Notes: generated from the sequence alone by a model not told the origin. A stretch of DNA of 64,000 nt from Pararhizobium sp. YC-54 (GCF_025847205.1 NZ_JAOYTH010000019.1:1-64000), one strand, 5' to 3'. Positions 8,705-18,820 are shown, counted from the first letter of the stretch. Numbers and translations: made by a program.

Positions 8705-9147
8705 ACGCTCCCTGCAAACTAGCCGCGAGAGGTGGAGTGATGGGGTCCACCGATCCTAAAGGGTAGGACGCAATCTCGATGACGAGACATCATCTTTATT
8801 TTCGAAATCGCTTGAGATGCTCCGTCATTGAGAAAGCTCGGGCAGTCCAACCTGCTTTCGAAGTTGCCGTGCTTCAGCGCTGTCGCTGTTGTTGCGGCGA
8901 TGGGCACGCACTCGGCGATCTGAGACGGCAACCGCGTCTCACCAAATGAGGTGCTCCGCGGCGCCTAGCTTGCGGTTTGCGCCCACACCCCCTTCGTCGT
9001 TGCTAAATTCCATCGCCGTTCCTCGCAATAATGCAGGTTTCAGCGAAAAATGGGTGCGAAAAAGCGGGATCCCGGCGACGAGTTAAGGATACCCTATTAG
9101 AGCGGCCTAAATCGACCGCAAAAGGGAACATCGAGAAAGTGAAGCCT
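8705..9147. other. Gene-free stretch
   Basis: About 440 bases with no convincing coding sequence on either strand. The following dehydrogenase frame opens at 9031, but its first 39 codons show no family similarity. A small inverted repeat TGAGACG/CGTCTCA lies at 8921-8941. Confidence 0.4.
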
Positions 9148-10173
9148 ATGAAAGTTTTATGCCTCTGGTATGCTACAGACGAGGAAATTGCGTCAATCAA
9201 AAATTCCTTGCCACTTGGGACTGAAGTGGTGGCTCCTAAGGGAGATTACCTTTCGCGATTTGATTGCTCCTACACCCACGTGAAGGAGCTCGCTGCTGAT
9301 GTTGATGCGATTATCGCTTTCAGCGTTCCTGATGGCATCCTGGAAAAGGCACGGAACCTCAAGGTTTTCTCGTGGCTCCATTCGGGCGTCGACGACCTTC
9401 GGATGTTGGGAGCGACGTCGCTTTTCAAGGAGCGCGGGGTCAAGCTGGCGAACATTCGCGGCGCCAATGGTGTAGCTGTGGCCGAGCAGGCCATGATGTT
9501 CGTGTTGGCATTGGCTAAGCAGACGATCAAAAAGCACAACGTGATGCGCCAGGGTGATCGCCTATTTCCGCTGTACGCAGATGAACATCGTTCCGGCATG
9601 CTTCATGGCAGGACCTTGGGCCTAATTGGGGTGGGCAATATCGGCGAGCGGATCGCCAAACATGCCAAAGGCTTCGACATGCGAGTTCTTGGCGTGCGCC
9701 GAAACAAAGAAAAGGCGTCTGAATACGTCGACGCGATGTATGGCATGGACGAACTTCATTCCGTGATAGCAGAGTCGGACTACATCGTTCTCGCTGCGCC
9801 TAACACCCCGGAAACAGAACAATTCTGGGGCAAGGCTGAGCTCGATGCAATGAAGCCTACCGCCTATCTCATCAATATTTCGCGCGGTAGTATCGTTCAG
9901 GAAAGGCCCCTGTACGATGCTCTGCAGTCTGGAAGCCTGCGCGGATATGCTTCTGATGTCTGGCCAATTTATCAATACGGAAGATCTTTCCCGATTGGTT
10001 TCTTGCCACGTTTGGGTATCCACCAATTGCCAAATGTTATTGTTTCCGATGACCAGGCGGCTAACGCCGACGATGTTCTCGAGCGGAACATCGCCTGGGG
10101 CACCCAAAACGTCGCACAGTTTTTTGCCGGCGAACCGATGACCCGGGAAGTTAATCTGGATCTTGGGTACTGA
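9148..10173 (+). CDS. D-2-hydroxyacid dehydrogenase-family protein
   Basis: About 341 aa from ATG 9148 (MKVLCLWYATDEEIAS). The frame is open from 9031, but that extension is basic and unlike the family. The cofactor domain shows LGLIGVGNIGERIAKHAKGFDMRVLGVRR; the Arg after GVRR suggests NADP may be accepted. The substrate Arg is in LINISRGSIVQERPL. The usual catalytic His region (PNV..TPH.A) reads PNVIVSDDQAAN here, so the canonical His seems absent. Either another His (GIHQLPNV) acts or the enzyme is altered. It may pair with the L-2-hydroxyacid oxidase downstream. The family is sure, the activity uncertain. Confidence 0.78.
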   Translation: MKVLCLWYATDEEIASIKNSLPLGTEVVAPKGDYLSRFDCSYTHVKELAADVDAIIAFSVPDGILEKARNLKVFSWLHSGVDDLRMLGATSLFKERGVKLANIRGANGVAVAEQAMMFVLALAKQTIKKHNVMRQGDRLFPLYADEHRSGMLHGRTLGLIGVGNIGERIAKHAKGFDMRVLGVRRNKEKASEYVDAMYGMDELHSVIAESDYIVLAAPNTPETEQFWGKAELDAMKPTAYLINISRGSIVQERPLYDALQSGSLRGYASDVWPIYQYGRSFPIGFLPRLGIHQLPNVIVSDDQAANADDVLERNIAWGTQNVAQFFAGEPMTREVNLDLGY

Positions 10174-11141
10174 TCCGACAGACAAGGTCAACCTGGCTAT
10201 TACCATCCGAGACAGGACAAGCGCTTAACTTCTGTGCGGGGAGCGACGACGGCGGCCGCGGTATGCAAGCTCTGCGGTCCTCGATCTGTTTATACGGTGA
10301 GGCCGCGGACAAATGTATGTTTCCAAGGGCAGGCCAGAGCAATACTTCCCGCTAGCGCACTTTTGAGGATGTTCATTTGGCATTGACAAGGCTGAGACGC
10401 GCGCAGCAGTTCGAGGTTTCAAGAGACCAAAGATGGAAGAATCAGCAGAAAATACCTGCACTGTTATGGGGGGCTTTTTCTTGGGTCGACGTTACCCTAG
10501 AAGCTATGCGGCCAGTGTGAGCTGCCACGGCAGCTGTAATTCCACAAGCGAATCGATGCACAGGCTCCGGCGGTGGTATCGGCGTCTCGCGCAGCTCGGC
10601 ATGGGACTATCGTACCTGCCGACCTTCGCCGCGCGTCCCGATATCCTGATGGGGAATGACGACTATTTGAGCCAGGTATGATCGTTTCACTGGAGCCTTC
10701 AATTGCACAGTTTGACGGACTTACGATGAGCTTCGGATACAACATTCTCATCAGCCACGATGGTGCTGAGATCCTCCATGAGACGGATCCGACGATCTTT
10801 GAAATCAGCCGCTAAGACCGATCGCTCGCATCTCGCGATATCAACGCGATTAAAAAGCGCGAGAAACCGCAAGAACGATGAAAGTCGGCGGAGGACAAAC
10901 GGTACGATTGCGGACAGCAAGCGATAGCTCTTAGGGAGACGAAGGAAACCGGTAATATCTCGAATCCGTGACGGCGTTCGGCTTTGCGCCAGTTCCGGCC
11001 TTGGGCCAGCCGCGTTCAATCGTCGAAAATTGGCTTTGGTCTCACGACCAGAAGCCGCAGAAGCTCGGGGGAACGGCGCGACCTTGAGATAGGCAAGTAG
11101 CGCCAAACTAGAGAGAGAACCTACACTAGGGGAACGTGATC
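10174..11141. other. Long gene-free stretch
   Basis: Nearly 1 kb without a convincing gene on either strand. Several open frames of 60-135 codons exist, but none shows a recognisable domain, and none combines a good ribosome-binding site with family similarity. It probably holds decayed sequence plus the promoter of the downstream transporter operon. Confidence 0.45.
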
Positions 11142-12002
11142 ATGACAATGAAATCTCTTACCGCAGCCGCAGTCGTGCTTTTCGGTACGATGTCGTCGAC
11201 AAGCTTTGCTGCTGACGGATGCTTAGAACAAATCAAGAATGCAGGTGTTCTTACGGCAGGCACCGCGAATCTGGGAGTTCGGCCATTCCTTTGGCAGGAT
11301 GAATCCAAAACGTATGGCGGCTTCGAATGGGAAATCTTCAAAGAAATCGGCCAACGAATCGGTGCTCAGGACCAGAAGTTCGTCAGCACTGAATGGCCGA
11401 CTCTTATTCCGGGACTCAAGTCAGGTCGTTGGGACATAATTCTCTCCGGCATGTCAGCTACTCAAGAGCGCATCCAGGGCGCCGACATCAGGTTTTCGGA
11501 CCCTTACTTTCTGCTACATGACGTGGTGGTCGTGAAGAGCACCTCAGAGATCAAAAGCGCCTCTGATCTCAAAGGTAAGACGCTTGCGTCTACGCTAGGC
11601 ACTCTCGACTCTCTCAATGCTCATAATCTTGTGAGCGAAGGCGCTGCAGCTGAAATGCGCGATTTCAACGATTTTGGTACGCCGTTCGTTGCGTTGAGGA
11701 ACGGTCAAGTTGATGCGGTCGTCATGGACCAAGCAACGGTCATGGCGCAGCAGGAAGCTATGAGTGACCTTCGAGTGCTGGAAGGGACACTTTATTACAG
11801 AGCAAAACCGGAATGGGAGAAGGCCGAGGCTGCTGCCTCATACAAGCTCGGAGGTGTTGCCGTCGGCGTGCGTAAAGAATGCCCAGACCTTTTGGCCGCT
11901 GTCAACGAAGCGCTCGCTTCGATGAGCGAAGACGGAACCCGTAAAGCTATATTGGAAAAGTACCGTGTCTGGTCCGAGAATCAGGTAAAGCTTACTAAAT
12001 AG
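11142..12002 (+). CDS. ABC transporter substrate-binding protein (polar amino-acid family)
   Basis: A periplasmic binding protein of about 286 aa (SBP_bac_3). ATG 11142 has AGGGGAA about 7 bases upstream; a GTG at 11136 is in frame. A signal peptide is evident (SLTAAAVVLFGTMSSTSFAADG). Lobe motifs include GFEWEIFKEIGQRIG, GRWDIILSGMSATQERI, FSDPYF and GTPFVALRNGQVDAVVMD. It heads a three-gene importer with the permease 14 bases downstream and the ATPase after that. The neighbouring hydroxyacid enzymes suggest an amino or hydroxy acid ligand, but the sequence does not define it. Confidence 0.9.
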   Translation: MTMKSLTAAAVVLFGTMSSTSFAADGCLEQIKNAGVLTAGTANLGVRPFLWQDESKTYGGFEWEIFKEIGQRIGAQDQKFVSTEWPTLIPGLKSGRWDIILSGMSATQERIQGADIRFSDPYFLLHDVVVVKSTSEIKSASDLKGKTLASTLGTLDSLNAHNLVSEGAAAEMRDFNDFGTPFVALRNGQVDAVVMDQATVMAQQEAMSDLRVLEGTLYYRAKPEWEKAEAAASYKLGGVAVGVRKECPDLLAAVNEALASMSEDGTRKAILEKYRVWSENQVKLTK

Positions 12003-12016
12003 GGTAGAGCGCTATC

Positions 12017-12730
12017 ATGTATGAGTTTTTCTTCATCCTGATACCGCGCCACTTCCCATTTCTTTTGGAGGGTGCGGTGGTAACCCTCCAATTGACTTTG
12101 ACGAGTATGGTTTGCGGAATCTGCATCGGGCTTGCTGTTGCGATAGGTCGTATAGGCAGCAAAGCTCCACTCAAGTGGCTACTCGCAGCTTACGTCGAGA
12201 TCTGGCGTGATGTCCCCCTCATCGTGCAATTGCTGGTCATATATTTCTCGTTGCCAACCGTTGGTATCTCTCTCCCAGCGTTCTGGGCTGGAGTTTTGGG
12301 GCTAAGCCTCAATCTCGGTGCCTATCTCTCCGAAGTATTCCGGTCGACGATCCTGTCCATCGATCCCGGCCAACGCGAAGCCGGGGAGTCAACTGGAATG
12401 TCCCGATTGCTGGTCTACCGCAGAGTAGTCCTTCCCCAAGCACTGCGCATTGCTGTGCCTACAGTAGGAGGATATTTCGTCTCCCTTCTGAAGGATTCAT
12501 CCTTGGTGTCATTCGTGTCGATCAACGAACTTCTGCGCAATGGGACAATCGTCATCTCCAATACGTTCCGCACGATGGAGATCTATCTGATGGTTGCGAT
12601 CATCTATTTCGCGCTCAGTTTCACGGCATCGCGCGCTGTACTTTGGATAGAGAGGGCCCTCACCCCAAGATATTTGCGTCGAAATTGGGAACCCAGCCTT
12701 TCGCCAAAAACAAGTGAGGTACCCGCGTGA
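12017..12730 (+). CDS. Polar amino-acid-type ABC transporter permease
   Basis: A 237-aa membrane permease (HisM/GlnP family) with about five hydrophobic spans. Family motifs are EIWRDVPLIVQLLVIYFSLP, LGAYLSEVFRSTI and the EAA loop EAGESTGMSRLLVYRRVVLP, followed by LKDSSLVSFVSINELL. It is the only permease gene here, so it probably homodimerises. Its TGA overlaps the GTG start of the ATPase gene. Confidence 0.9.
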   Translation: MYEFFFILIPRHFPFLLEGAVVTLQLTLTSMVCGICIGLAVAIGRIGSKAPLKWLLAAYVEIWRDVPLIVQLLVIYFSLPTVGISLPAFWAGVLGLSLNLGAYLSEVFRSTILSIDPGQREAGESTGMSRLLVYRRVVLPQALRIAVPTVGGYFVSLLKDSSLVSFVSINELLRNGTIVISNTFRTMEIYLMVAIIYFALSFTASRAVLWIERALTPRYLRRNWEPSLSPKTSEVPA

Positions 12731-13491
12731 ACACACCGCTTTTGGAAATTCGGAATCTGAAAAAGTCCTTTGGTAGTTTGGAAGTACTGAAAGGCATCGA
12801 CCTAACTGTAGACGTCGGAGAGGTGATTTTTCTGATTGGACCCAGCGGCGGCGGTAAATCGACATTCGCGCGTTGCATTAATTTTTTGGAGAAGCCCACC
12901 TGCGGCGACGTGATTTTCAGTGGCCAGGTAATGTGCCAGGACAGAAACGGCGGTCATTACAAGGCACCCGAGAAGCTTGTCCGTTTGGCGCGTGGTGACA
13001 TGCCTATGGTGTTTCAACACTTCAACTTGTTCGCCCATCGGACGGCCTTGGAAAACGTGATTGAAGCTCCGATTTGGGTCCAGGGGCGAAATCGCAGCGA
13101 GGCCATCGAGGACGCGCTACGCCTTTTGGGAGAGGTTGGGCTCAGGGATAAAGCTGACTACTATCCAGCACAGTTGTCTGGCGGCCAAAAGCAGCGTGTT
13201 GCCATCGCACGTGCGCTGGCAATGCACCCGAAGCTGATCTTGTTCGACGAACCAACGTCTGCGCTAGACCCCGAGTTGGTCGCTGGCATTCTTGAGACCA
13301 TTCGTTCTCTCGCGGACAAGGGTATGACGCTAATTGTGGTCACGCATGAAATGGGATTTGCGCGAAAGCTCGCCGATACAGTTCACTTTTTTTCTGATGG
13401 AAGAATCCTTGAATCTGGGCCGCCTGACCGAATATTTGACCATCCCGAAACGGACCGGTTGAGCGAGTTTATTCGAAGTATTTTGCGCTAG
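12727..13491 (+). CDS. Polar amino-acid-type ABC transporter ATP-binding protein
   Basis: A 254-aa ABC ATPase with Walker A GPSGGGKST, Q-loop MVFQHFNLFAH, signature LSGGQKQR, Walker B ILFDEPTSALDP and switch region VVTHEMG. The GTG start overlaps the stop of the permease gene (GTGA), so the two are coupled. It completes the importer that begins at 11142. About 140 bases follow before the oxidase gene, which could be co-transcribed. Confidence 0.9.
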   Translation: MNTPLLEIRNLKKSFGSLEVLKGIDLTVDVGEVIFLIGPSGGGKSTFARCINFLEKPTCGDVIFSGQVMCQDRNGGHYKAPEKLVRLARGDMPMVFQHFNLFAHRTALENVIEAPIWVQGRNRSEAIEDALRLLGEVGLRDKADYYPAQLSGGQKQRVAIARALAMHPKLILFDEPTSALDPELVAGILETIRSLADKGMTLIVVTHEMGFARKLADTVHFFSDGRILESGPPDRIFDHPETDRLSEFIRSILR

Positions 13492-13629
13492 AAATCTTCA
13501 GTTGACCCATCTTTTCGGGGGGAACTGCCGGTGCGGATTTTAGCGGTGGGTTCCGCTCTGCTCACTCTCAAATGTCTCAACTGATGTGCCCAACGTACTG
13601 TGGCCTGATACCCCGGAGGACGAGAAGCC

Positions 13630-14769
13630 GTGCATACGCCTCTCACTATTGATGACTTGAAAACACATGCTCGGAAGCGGGTTCCCAAAATGTTCTTTGA
13701 GTACGCCGATTCCGGATCATGGACCGAAAGCACATATCGGGCAAATGAAGAGGATTTTGCCAAAATCAAACTTCGGCAGCGTGTCATGGTAGACATCGCG
13801 GAACGATCATTGGCGTCTGAGATGGTTGGCCAAGCCGTTTCGATGCCGGTCGCTCTTGCGCCGACCGGTATGGCAGGGATGCAATACCCTGACGGGGAAA
13901 TGCTGGCGGCTCAGGCGGCAGAGGAATTTGGTGTGCCCTTTACTCTTTCGACCGTCAGCATATGCTCGATCGAAGACGTCGCAGAGGCGACAGAAAAGCC
14001 CTTCTGGTTTCAGCTATACATCAATCGTGACCGCGACTTCGCTCTTAATCTTATCGATCGGGCCAAAGCAGCCAGTTGCTCTGCCTTGGTGCTCACGCTT
14101 GACCTACAGATCATGGGGCAGCGGCACAAAGATATCCGCAATGGTCTTTCAGCTCCTCCGCGCTTCACCCTCGATCACATAATCCAGATGGCTCGCTGCC
14201 CAACCTGGTGTTTTAAAATGCTTGGTACGCATCGCAGAACATTTGGAAATATTGTCGGTCACGCTCGCGGCGTCAATGACTTGGAAGCGCTTGCTTCTTG
14301 GACCAGTGACACTCTTGATCCGACTCTCTCCTGGGAGGACATTGAATGGGTGAAGAAGCATTGGGGGGGCAAGCTTATACTCAAAGGCATTCTGGATGAG
14401 GAGGACGCGCGCATGGCGGTTCGCACTGGTGCGGATGCCATCGTCGTTTCCAATCACGGGGGCCGCCAACTCGACGGCGCACCATCCTCGATCAGCATGC
14501 TGCCCCGGATTGTTGATACGGTTGGCGATAAGATCGAGGTGCACGTCGACGGCGGAATTAGGTCCGGACAGGACGTACTGAAGGCGCTGTGCCTTGGAGC
14601 GACAGGTACCTATGTTGGAAGACCGTTCCTATATGGCCTCGGTGCGGCCGGCAAGCGAGGCGTCGTTCAGGCGCTTGAGATTATCAGGCGTGAACTGGAC
14701 ACCACGATGGCGCTTTGCGGAGAACAAGAGCTGCGAAACCTGTCGTTGAAGAACCTTATCAATTTTTAA
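13630..14769 (+). CDS. FMN-dependent alpha-hydroxyacid oxidase/L-lactate dehydrogenase family
   Basis: A 379-aa TIM-barrel flavoenzyme. Motifs in order: MFFEYADSGSWTESTYRAN near the N-terminus, PVALAPTGMAGMQ, FTLSTVSICSIEDVA, FWFQLYINRDRD, the substrate/base region LILKGILDEEDARMA and SNHGGRQLDGAPSS (active-site His and Arg), and the FMN-phosphate loop VHVDGGIRSGQDVLKALCLGA. The start is GTG with GGAGGA in front. It oxidises an L-2-hydroxyacid to the 2-oxoacid. With a D-2-hydroxyacid dehydrogenase and an importer upstream, the cluster could use both enantiomers of a 2-hydroxyacid. The substrate is unknown. Confidence 0.88.
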   Translation: MHTPLTIDDLKTHARKRVPKMFFEYADSGSWTESTYRANEEDFAKIKLRQRVMVDIAERSLASEMVGQAVSMPVALAPTGMAGMQYPDGEMLAAQAAEEFGVPFTLSTVSICSIEDVAEATEKPFWFQLYINRDRDFALNLIDRAKAASCSALVLTLDLQIMGQRHKDIRNGLSAPPRFTLDHIIQMARCPTWCFKMLGTHRRTFGNIVGHARGVNDLEALASWTSDTLDPTLSWEDIEWVKKHWGGKLILKGILDEEDARMAVRTGADAIVVSNHGGRQLDGAPSSISMLPRIVDTVGDKIEVHVDGGIRSGQDVLKALCLGATGTYVGRPFLYGLGAAGKRGVVQALEIIRRELDTTMALCGEQELRNLSLKNLINF

Positions 14770-15310
14770 CCGCTACGCTGCACCACCTACTGAATTGTAT
14801 AATTCTCGGTGCTGTTTGAATCGAGGGCCGGTAACCACGATCGCTTTCTGATATGCAGAACGCCTCCGGGACGAGATCTTCGCCTCATTGTCTCGTTCGT
14901 TGTCAACGACTGCGCGAAGGGCGCGGCAAGCGAGCAAAAGCGCTAGTCTATGCAGAGGATGGAGCCTCTGCAGCACGCAGTTCATCGTCGCGTTGGCGAG
15001 GTCGGCCGTTTCGTCTTTTAGAAGTTCTAGGCGAAAGGAGGAACTATTGGGTCGCCAGTTTTGAACTAGCTGAGACGTTAATGCCGTATGCCGCTAGCCG
15101 GCCGAATTTCTGCTTCCTCGACCATGCGGACTCGATTCGTTTGTTCTCTAAAAACCGGGACAGTAACATCGCGCTACGGAACCTTTTGCCGCTTTAAGCG
15201 GTGCGCCGAATACAACCCTTTTTGGTACGAAGCGTTGACGCAGGATAGCGGCATTTTTTTTGATTTTTGCGGGTTTGTGCACATTGCTGTCGCAAACTTG
15301 TCGAGGCGAA
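14770..15310. other. Gene-free stretch
   Basis: About 540 bases between convergently placed genes. Short open frames are present on the plus strand, but none has a recognisable domain. No IS end or terminator with a clear T-tract was found. Confidence 0.4.
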
Positions 15311-15790
15311 CTAACTGATCGACGACGATCGCCTCACCTTCAGTCGTGCCGCCAGAACATCCCGGATCGAAAAGCTCGAGTGGATTCGCAGCACACCGGG
15401 CAAGGTGGACAGAACTTCCTTATGAATCCGCTCAAACGCGCCGGCACTTTCGACGTCGACGCGGAGCATATAATCGGACCCGCCGGTCATCAGATAACAC
15501 TCGCGGATTTCAGGATGCTTGCGGACGGCCGCCTCAAAGCGGTCGAGATAGTCCTCTGTTTGCCGCTCGAGCGTGATGTTGATGATGACGGCTATCGTGG
15601 AGTCCGACTGAACCGTGTCAATCAATGCGGTGTAGCCGCGTATGACGCCCGCCTGTTCCATCAGCCGTATGCGGCGGAGACTGGCAGACGGCGACAAGCC
15701 GACTTCGGCCGCTAGTTTGGCATTGCTCATCCGCGCATCGGCCCGAAGCAACCTCAGAATGCCCCGGTCAACCGTGTCCAACGCCATCAT
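15311..15790 (-). CDS. Lrp/AsnC-family transcriptional regulator of the alanine operon
   Basis: About 159 aa from ATG 15790 (MMALDTVDRGILRLLRADAR). The frame extends 30 codons upstream, but family N-termini begin here and GGGGC lies about 8 bases before it. The N-terminal helix-turn-helix is SNAKLAAEVGLSPSASLRRIRLMEQAGVIRGYTA; the C-terminal RAM ligand domain has IRECYLMTGGSDYMLRV. It is divergent from alanine racemase and D-amino-acid dehydrogenase, the classic position of a DadR/AlaR-like activator responding to alanine. The roughly 130-base AT-rich gap (15791-15922) should hold its binding sites. Confidence 0.88.
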   Translation of the reverse strand: MMALDTVDRGILRLLRADARMSNAKLAAEVGLSPSASLRRIRLMEQAGVIRGYTALIDTVQSDSTIAVIINITLERQTEDYLDRFEAAVRKHPEIRECYLMTGGSDYMLRVDVESAGAFERIHKEVLSTLPGVLRIHSSFSIRDVLAARLKVRRSSSIS

Positions 15791-15922
15791 GATAGAATGC
15801 CCCAATTTATTGATCGAATATGCCGAAAATTGCCCGTGTGTGAAATTATCTAGCACAGAAACCCGGACAATTTCGTTCATTATTTCATAGCTTCCTTTGC
15901 GGTTCGAGTAGGGGAGTTGAAG

Positions 15923-17059
15923 ATGGACGGTGCTATCGAGCTTTCGACGAAAAGACGCGTGGTTTCAGCCGAAGGCGCCACCGGGCATCTCACCGTCGAT
16001 ATCTCGGCGTTGGCGCGAAACTATGCAAAGCTGTGCTCGCTTCTGGCGCCTGTCCGTGCCGCAGCTGTCGTGAAAGCCGATGCCTACGGTCTCGGCGTCG
16101 AGCGCGTTGCTCAGACTTTGTACGACATGGACTGCCGGCACTTCTTTGTGGCCCAGTTTGCTGAAGCTGTCGGATTGCGGCCGGTTCTCGCACAGGACGC
16201 ACAGATTTTCGTGCTCAACGGCTTGCAACCCGGCAACGAAGCCACCTGCGCCGAAGGCGGCATCGTGCCGGTCCTGAATTCACTGCAGCAGTGGCAGCGA
16301 TGGTCGGCAATGGCAAAGAGCCTGAAACGCACCCTCCCCGCCGTCGTCCAGTTCGACACGGGGATGGCGCGACTGGGTGTGCCGCCGGAAGAACGCAGCG
16401 CTCTGGCGGAGGGTCTCGCAAACGAAAACAACGTCGAGATCCTGTTCATCATGAGCCATCTAGCTTCAGCCAATGAGTTGGAGAGTGAGCAGAACGACGC
16501 ACAGCTTACTGAGATGACGCGCATCGCCGATGAATTCTCCGGCTTCGACATCTGCTTTGCCAATTCCGGCGGCATTTTCTTGGGCGCCCCCTATCACGGC
16601 GTGTTGGCCCGGCCGGGGATCGCCCTTTATGGCGGCGCTCCGACCACCACCGGAGAACCGAACCCGATGGAGCCGGTGGTCGGCCTCGAGGTCGCTGTCG
16701 TGCAGACGCGGACTGTGCCCACTGGCGCCAAGATCGGTTACGGCGGCGCTCACGTTGCAGAAAAACAAACCCGCCTGGCGACGATCGCCGCAGGTTATGC
16801 CGATGGCCTGCCACGCAGCCTGAGTGGGCGGGGCGCGGTCTATTACAAAGGAACGCGCCTTCCGATCGTCGGCCGCGTCTCGATGGACAGCATCACCGTG
16901 GACGTCAGTGCATTGCCTAAGGGAACGTTGACCTTGGGCAGTTTCGTCGAGGTGCTTGGGCCGCATCAAAGCATAGACGAGCTAGCGCGCGATGCCGGCA
17001 CCATTTCCTACGAAATCCTGACCAGCCTGGGCGACAGGTACGACCGACACTATCGCTAG
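15923..17059 (+). CDS. alr: Alanine racemase
   Basis: A PLP-dependent racemase of about 378 aa. The PLP Lys is in [12 protein letters not shown] (about K51). The second-subunit catalytic Tyr lies in the [13 protein letters not shown] and KIGYGG region. [12 protein letters not shown] and PGIALYGG are typical family blocks. ATG 15923 is preferred over TTG 15917 because AGGGGAG is well spaced before it. It interconverts L- and D-alanine in the cytoplasm. In this Lrp-alr-dadA-ridA cluster it is probably the catabolic DadX-type enzyme feeding D-alanine to the dehydrogenase 32 bases downstream. Confidence 0.93.
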   Translation: MDGAIELSTKRRVVSAEGATGHLTVDISALARNYAKLCSLLAPVRAAAVVKADAYGLGVERVAQTLYDMDCRHFFVAQFAEAVGLRPVLAQDAQIFVLNGLQPGNEATCAEGGIVPVLNSLQQWQRWSAMAKSLKRTLPAVVQFDTGMARLGVPPEERSALAEGLANENNVEILFIMSHLASANELESEQNDAQLTEMTRIADEFSGFDICFANSGGIFLGAPYHGVLARPGIALYGGAPTTTGEPNPMEPVVGLEVAVVQTRTVPTGAKIGYGGAHVAEKQTRLATIAAGYADGLPRSLSGRGAVYYKGTRLPIVGRVSMDSITVDVSALPKGTLTLGSFVEVLGPHQSIDELARDAGTISYEILTSLGDRYDRHYR

Positions 17060-17091
17060 GAGCCGTTGCGGCTGCATCATTTGGGGACATC

Positions 17092-18342
17092 ATGAAAGTA
17101 ATTGTTCTTGGAGCCGGCATTGTCGGCGTCACCTCCGCCTATCAACTGGCGAAAGCAGGCCACGAGGTCACGGTCATCGACCGGCAGAAGGGCCCGGCAC
17201 TGGAAACGAGCTTTGCCAACGCCGGCGAAGTCTCATTCGGCTATTGCTCGCCCTGGGCCGCGCCCGGCATCCCGATGAAGGCGATGAAATGGCTGTTCAT
17301 GGAGCACGCACCGTTGATCCTGCGGCCGAAGGTAGACGTAGCCATGCTGTGCTGGCTGGCAAAGATGCTGTCGAACTGCACGTCTGGGCGTTATGCCGTC
17401 AACAAGAGCCGCATGCTGCGCTTGGCCGACTATAGTCGCGTCTCGCTGGCCGCCCTGCGCAAGGAAACTGGCATCGAATATGACGAGCGCATGCAGGGCA
17501 CGCTGCAGCTCTTTCGCACCCAGCAACAGCTCGACGCCTCCGGCAAGGACGTCAAGGCGTTGGCCGCCGACGGTATTCCCTATGAGGTGCTTGATTGTGA
17601 CGGATGCATTCGCACTGAACCTGCACTTGCGCATGCCCGCGACAAGATCGTCGGCGGCCTGCTGACGCCGAAGGACGAGACCGGCGACTGTTTCAAGTTC
17701 ACCAATGCGTTGGCGAAGAAGGCGGAAGCACTGGGCGTTCGCTTTAAGTGGGGCACTGAGATCGAGAGACTGGACGTCGAGGGCGGCCGAGTGCGCGGTG
17801 TCCTGACCAACTGGGAGACCCTTGCTGCCGACGCAGTGGTCGTCGCGCTCGGAAGTTACTCACCGCTGCTGCTCAAGCGCCACGGCATCAAGTTGCCAGT
17901 CTATCCGGTCAAGGGCTATTCCCTGACAATACCGATCACCGATGCCTCGCGGGCACCGGAATCGACGATCATGGACGAGACCTACAAGATTGCTATCACC
18001 CGGCTTGGCGACCGCATCCGCGTCGGCGGCATGGCCGAAATCTCCGGCTATACCAATGACCTTGGCGACGCGCGCCGGCGCACGCTCGAGCACTCTGTCA
18101 TGGACCTTTTTCCGGGCGGGGACGCCAGCACGGCCACGTTTTGGTCGGGGCTGCGACCGATGACACCGGATGGCACACCCGTCATCGGCCCGACGAAAAT
18201 ATCCGGCTTGTTTCTCAACACCGGCCACGGGACCCTTGGCTGGACGATGAGTTCCGGCTCGGCCCGCGTCATTGCCGATCTCGTCTCCCGTCGCAAGCCT
18301 GAGATCGATGCCACCGATCTGGCAATCAGCCGCTACGCCTGA
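17092..18342 (+). CDS. dadA: D-amino acid dehydrogenase DadA
   Basis: A 416-aa FAD-dependent dehydrogenase of the DAO family. The dinucleotide fold is at the extreme N-terminus ([28 protein letters not shown]). DadA blocks include [50 protein letters not shown] and [15 protein letters not shown]. It oxidises D-alanine and other D-amino acids to 2-oxoacids and ammonia at the membrane, passing electrons to the respiratory chain. It is co-transcribed with alanine racemase (32-base gap) and a RidA gene (31-base gap) that would handle the imine products. Confidence 0.94.
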   Translation: MKVIVLGAGIVGVTSAYQLAKAGHEVTVIDRQKGPALETSFANAGEVSFGYCSPWAAPGIPMKAMKWLFMEHAPLILRPKVDVAMLCWLAKMLSNCTSGRYAVNKSRMLRLADYSRVSLAALRKETGIEYDERMQGTLQLFRTQQQLDASGKDVKALAADGIPYEVLDCDGCIRTEPALAHARDKIVGGLLTPKDETGDCFKFTNALAKKAEALGVRFKWGTEIERLDVEGGRVRGVLTNWETLAADAVVVALGSYSPLLLKRHGIKLPVYPVKGYSLTIPITDASRAPESTIMDETYKIAITRLGDRIRVGGMAEISGYTNDLGDARRRTLEHSVMDLFPGGDASTATFWSGLRPMTPDGTPVIGPTKISGLFLNTGHGTLGWTMSSGSARVIADLVSRRKPEIDATDLAISRYA

Positions 18343-18373
18343 ATGCTGTCATTCATCAACGGAGGACCAAATC

Positions 18374-18754
18374 TTGATCGAACAAATTAACACCACCAAC
18401 GCTCCTGGTGCTGTCGGCCCCTATTCTCAAGGCATCAAGGTCGGCGAGCTGTTGTTCGTGTCCGGACAGTTGCCGATTGATCCCGCCACGGGCGAATTCA
18501 ACTCGGCAAACGCCGTCGAACAGGCCGAGCAGTGCCTCAAGAATCTTGAGGCGATCGCCAAGGCCGCTGGGACCGACTTGTCGAAGACGGTCAAGACAAC
18601 TGTACTGCTCACCGACCTCGGTGACTTCGCGGAGGTCAACCGCATCTATGCCGGTTTCTTCTCCACCCCCTACCCCGCGCGCGCCTGTTATGAAGTCAAG
18701 GCCCTGCCGAAAGGCGCGAAGGTTGAGATTGAGGCCGTCATCGCCTTGCGCTAG
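18374..18754 (+). CDS. RidA family enamine/imine deaminase
   Basis: A 126-aa YjgF/YER057c/UK114 protein. Blocks are NAPGAVGPYSQGIKVGELLFVSGQLP, the VEQAEQCLKNLEAIAKAAG helix and PARACYEVKALPKGAKVEIEA with the substrate-binding Arg. The start is a TTG preceded by GGAGG at an ideal distance; an open frame continues upstream but only overlaps dadA. It hydrolyses reactive 2-aminoacrylate-type imines, here probably those released by DadA. It is the last gene of the alanine operon; a strong terminator follows. Confidence 0.9.
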   Translation: MIEQINTTNAPGAVGPYSQGIKVGELLFVSGQLPIDPATGEFNSANAVEQAEQCLKNLEAIAKAAGTDLSKTVKTTVLLTDLGDFAEVNRIYAGFFSTPYPARACYEVKALPKGAKVEIEAVIALR

Positions 18755-18788
18755 CGGCGATTAGGCAGGGCCGCGACAAAGGAACGAG

Positions 18789-18820
18789 CCGGAGCAATGA
18801 TCACCCATTGCTCCGGTTTT
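18789..18820 (+). terminator. Rho-independent terminator after ridA
   Basis: A perfect 11-base stem CCGGAGCAATG/CATTGCTCCGG (18789-18799 and 18806-18816) with a 6-base loop is followed by TTTT. It ends the alr-dadA-ridA operon. Part of the stem recurs in the hairpin at 35254-35279. Confidence 0.85.

Noticed and set aside
10433..10681. Open frame ending LGMGLSYLPTFAARPDI, vaguely like the C-terminus of a LysR ligand domain
   Set aside because: No helix-turn-helix, too short and without further family blocks; could be chance.
14853..15318. Overlapping plus-strand open frames in the gap before the Lrp gene
   Set aside because: No recognisable domain, no good ribosome-binding site, and composition like non-coding sequence.
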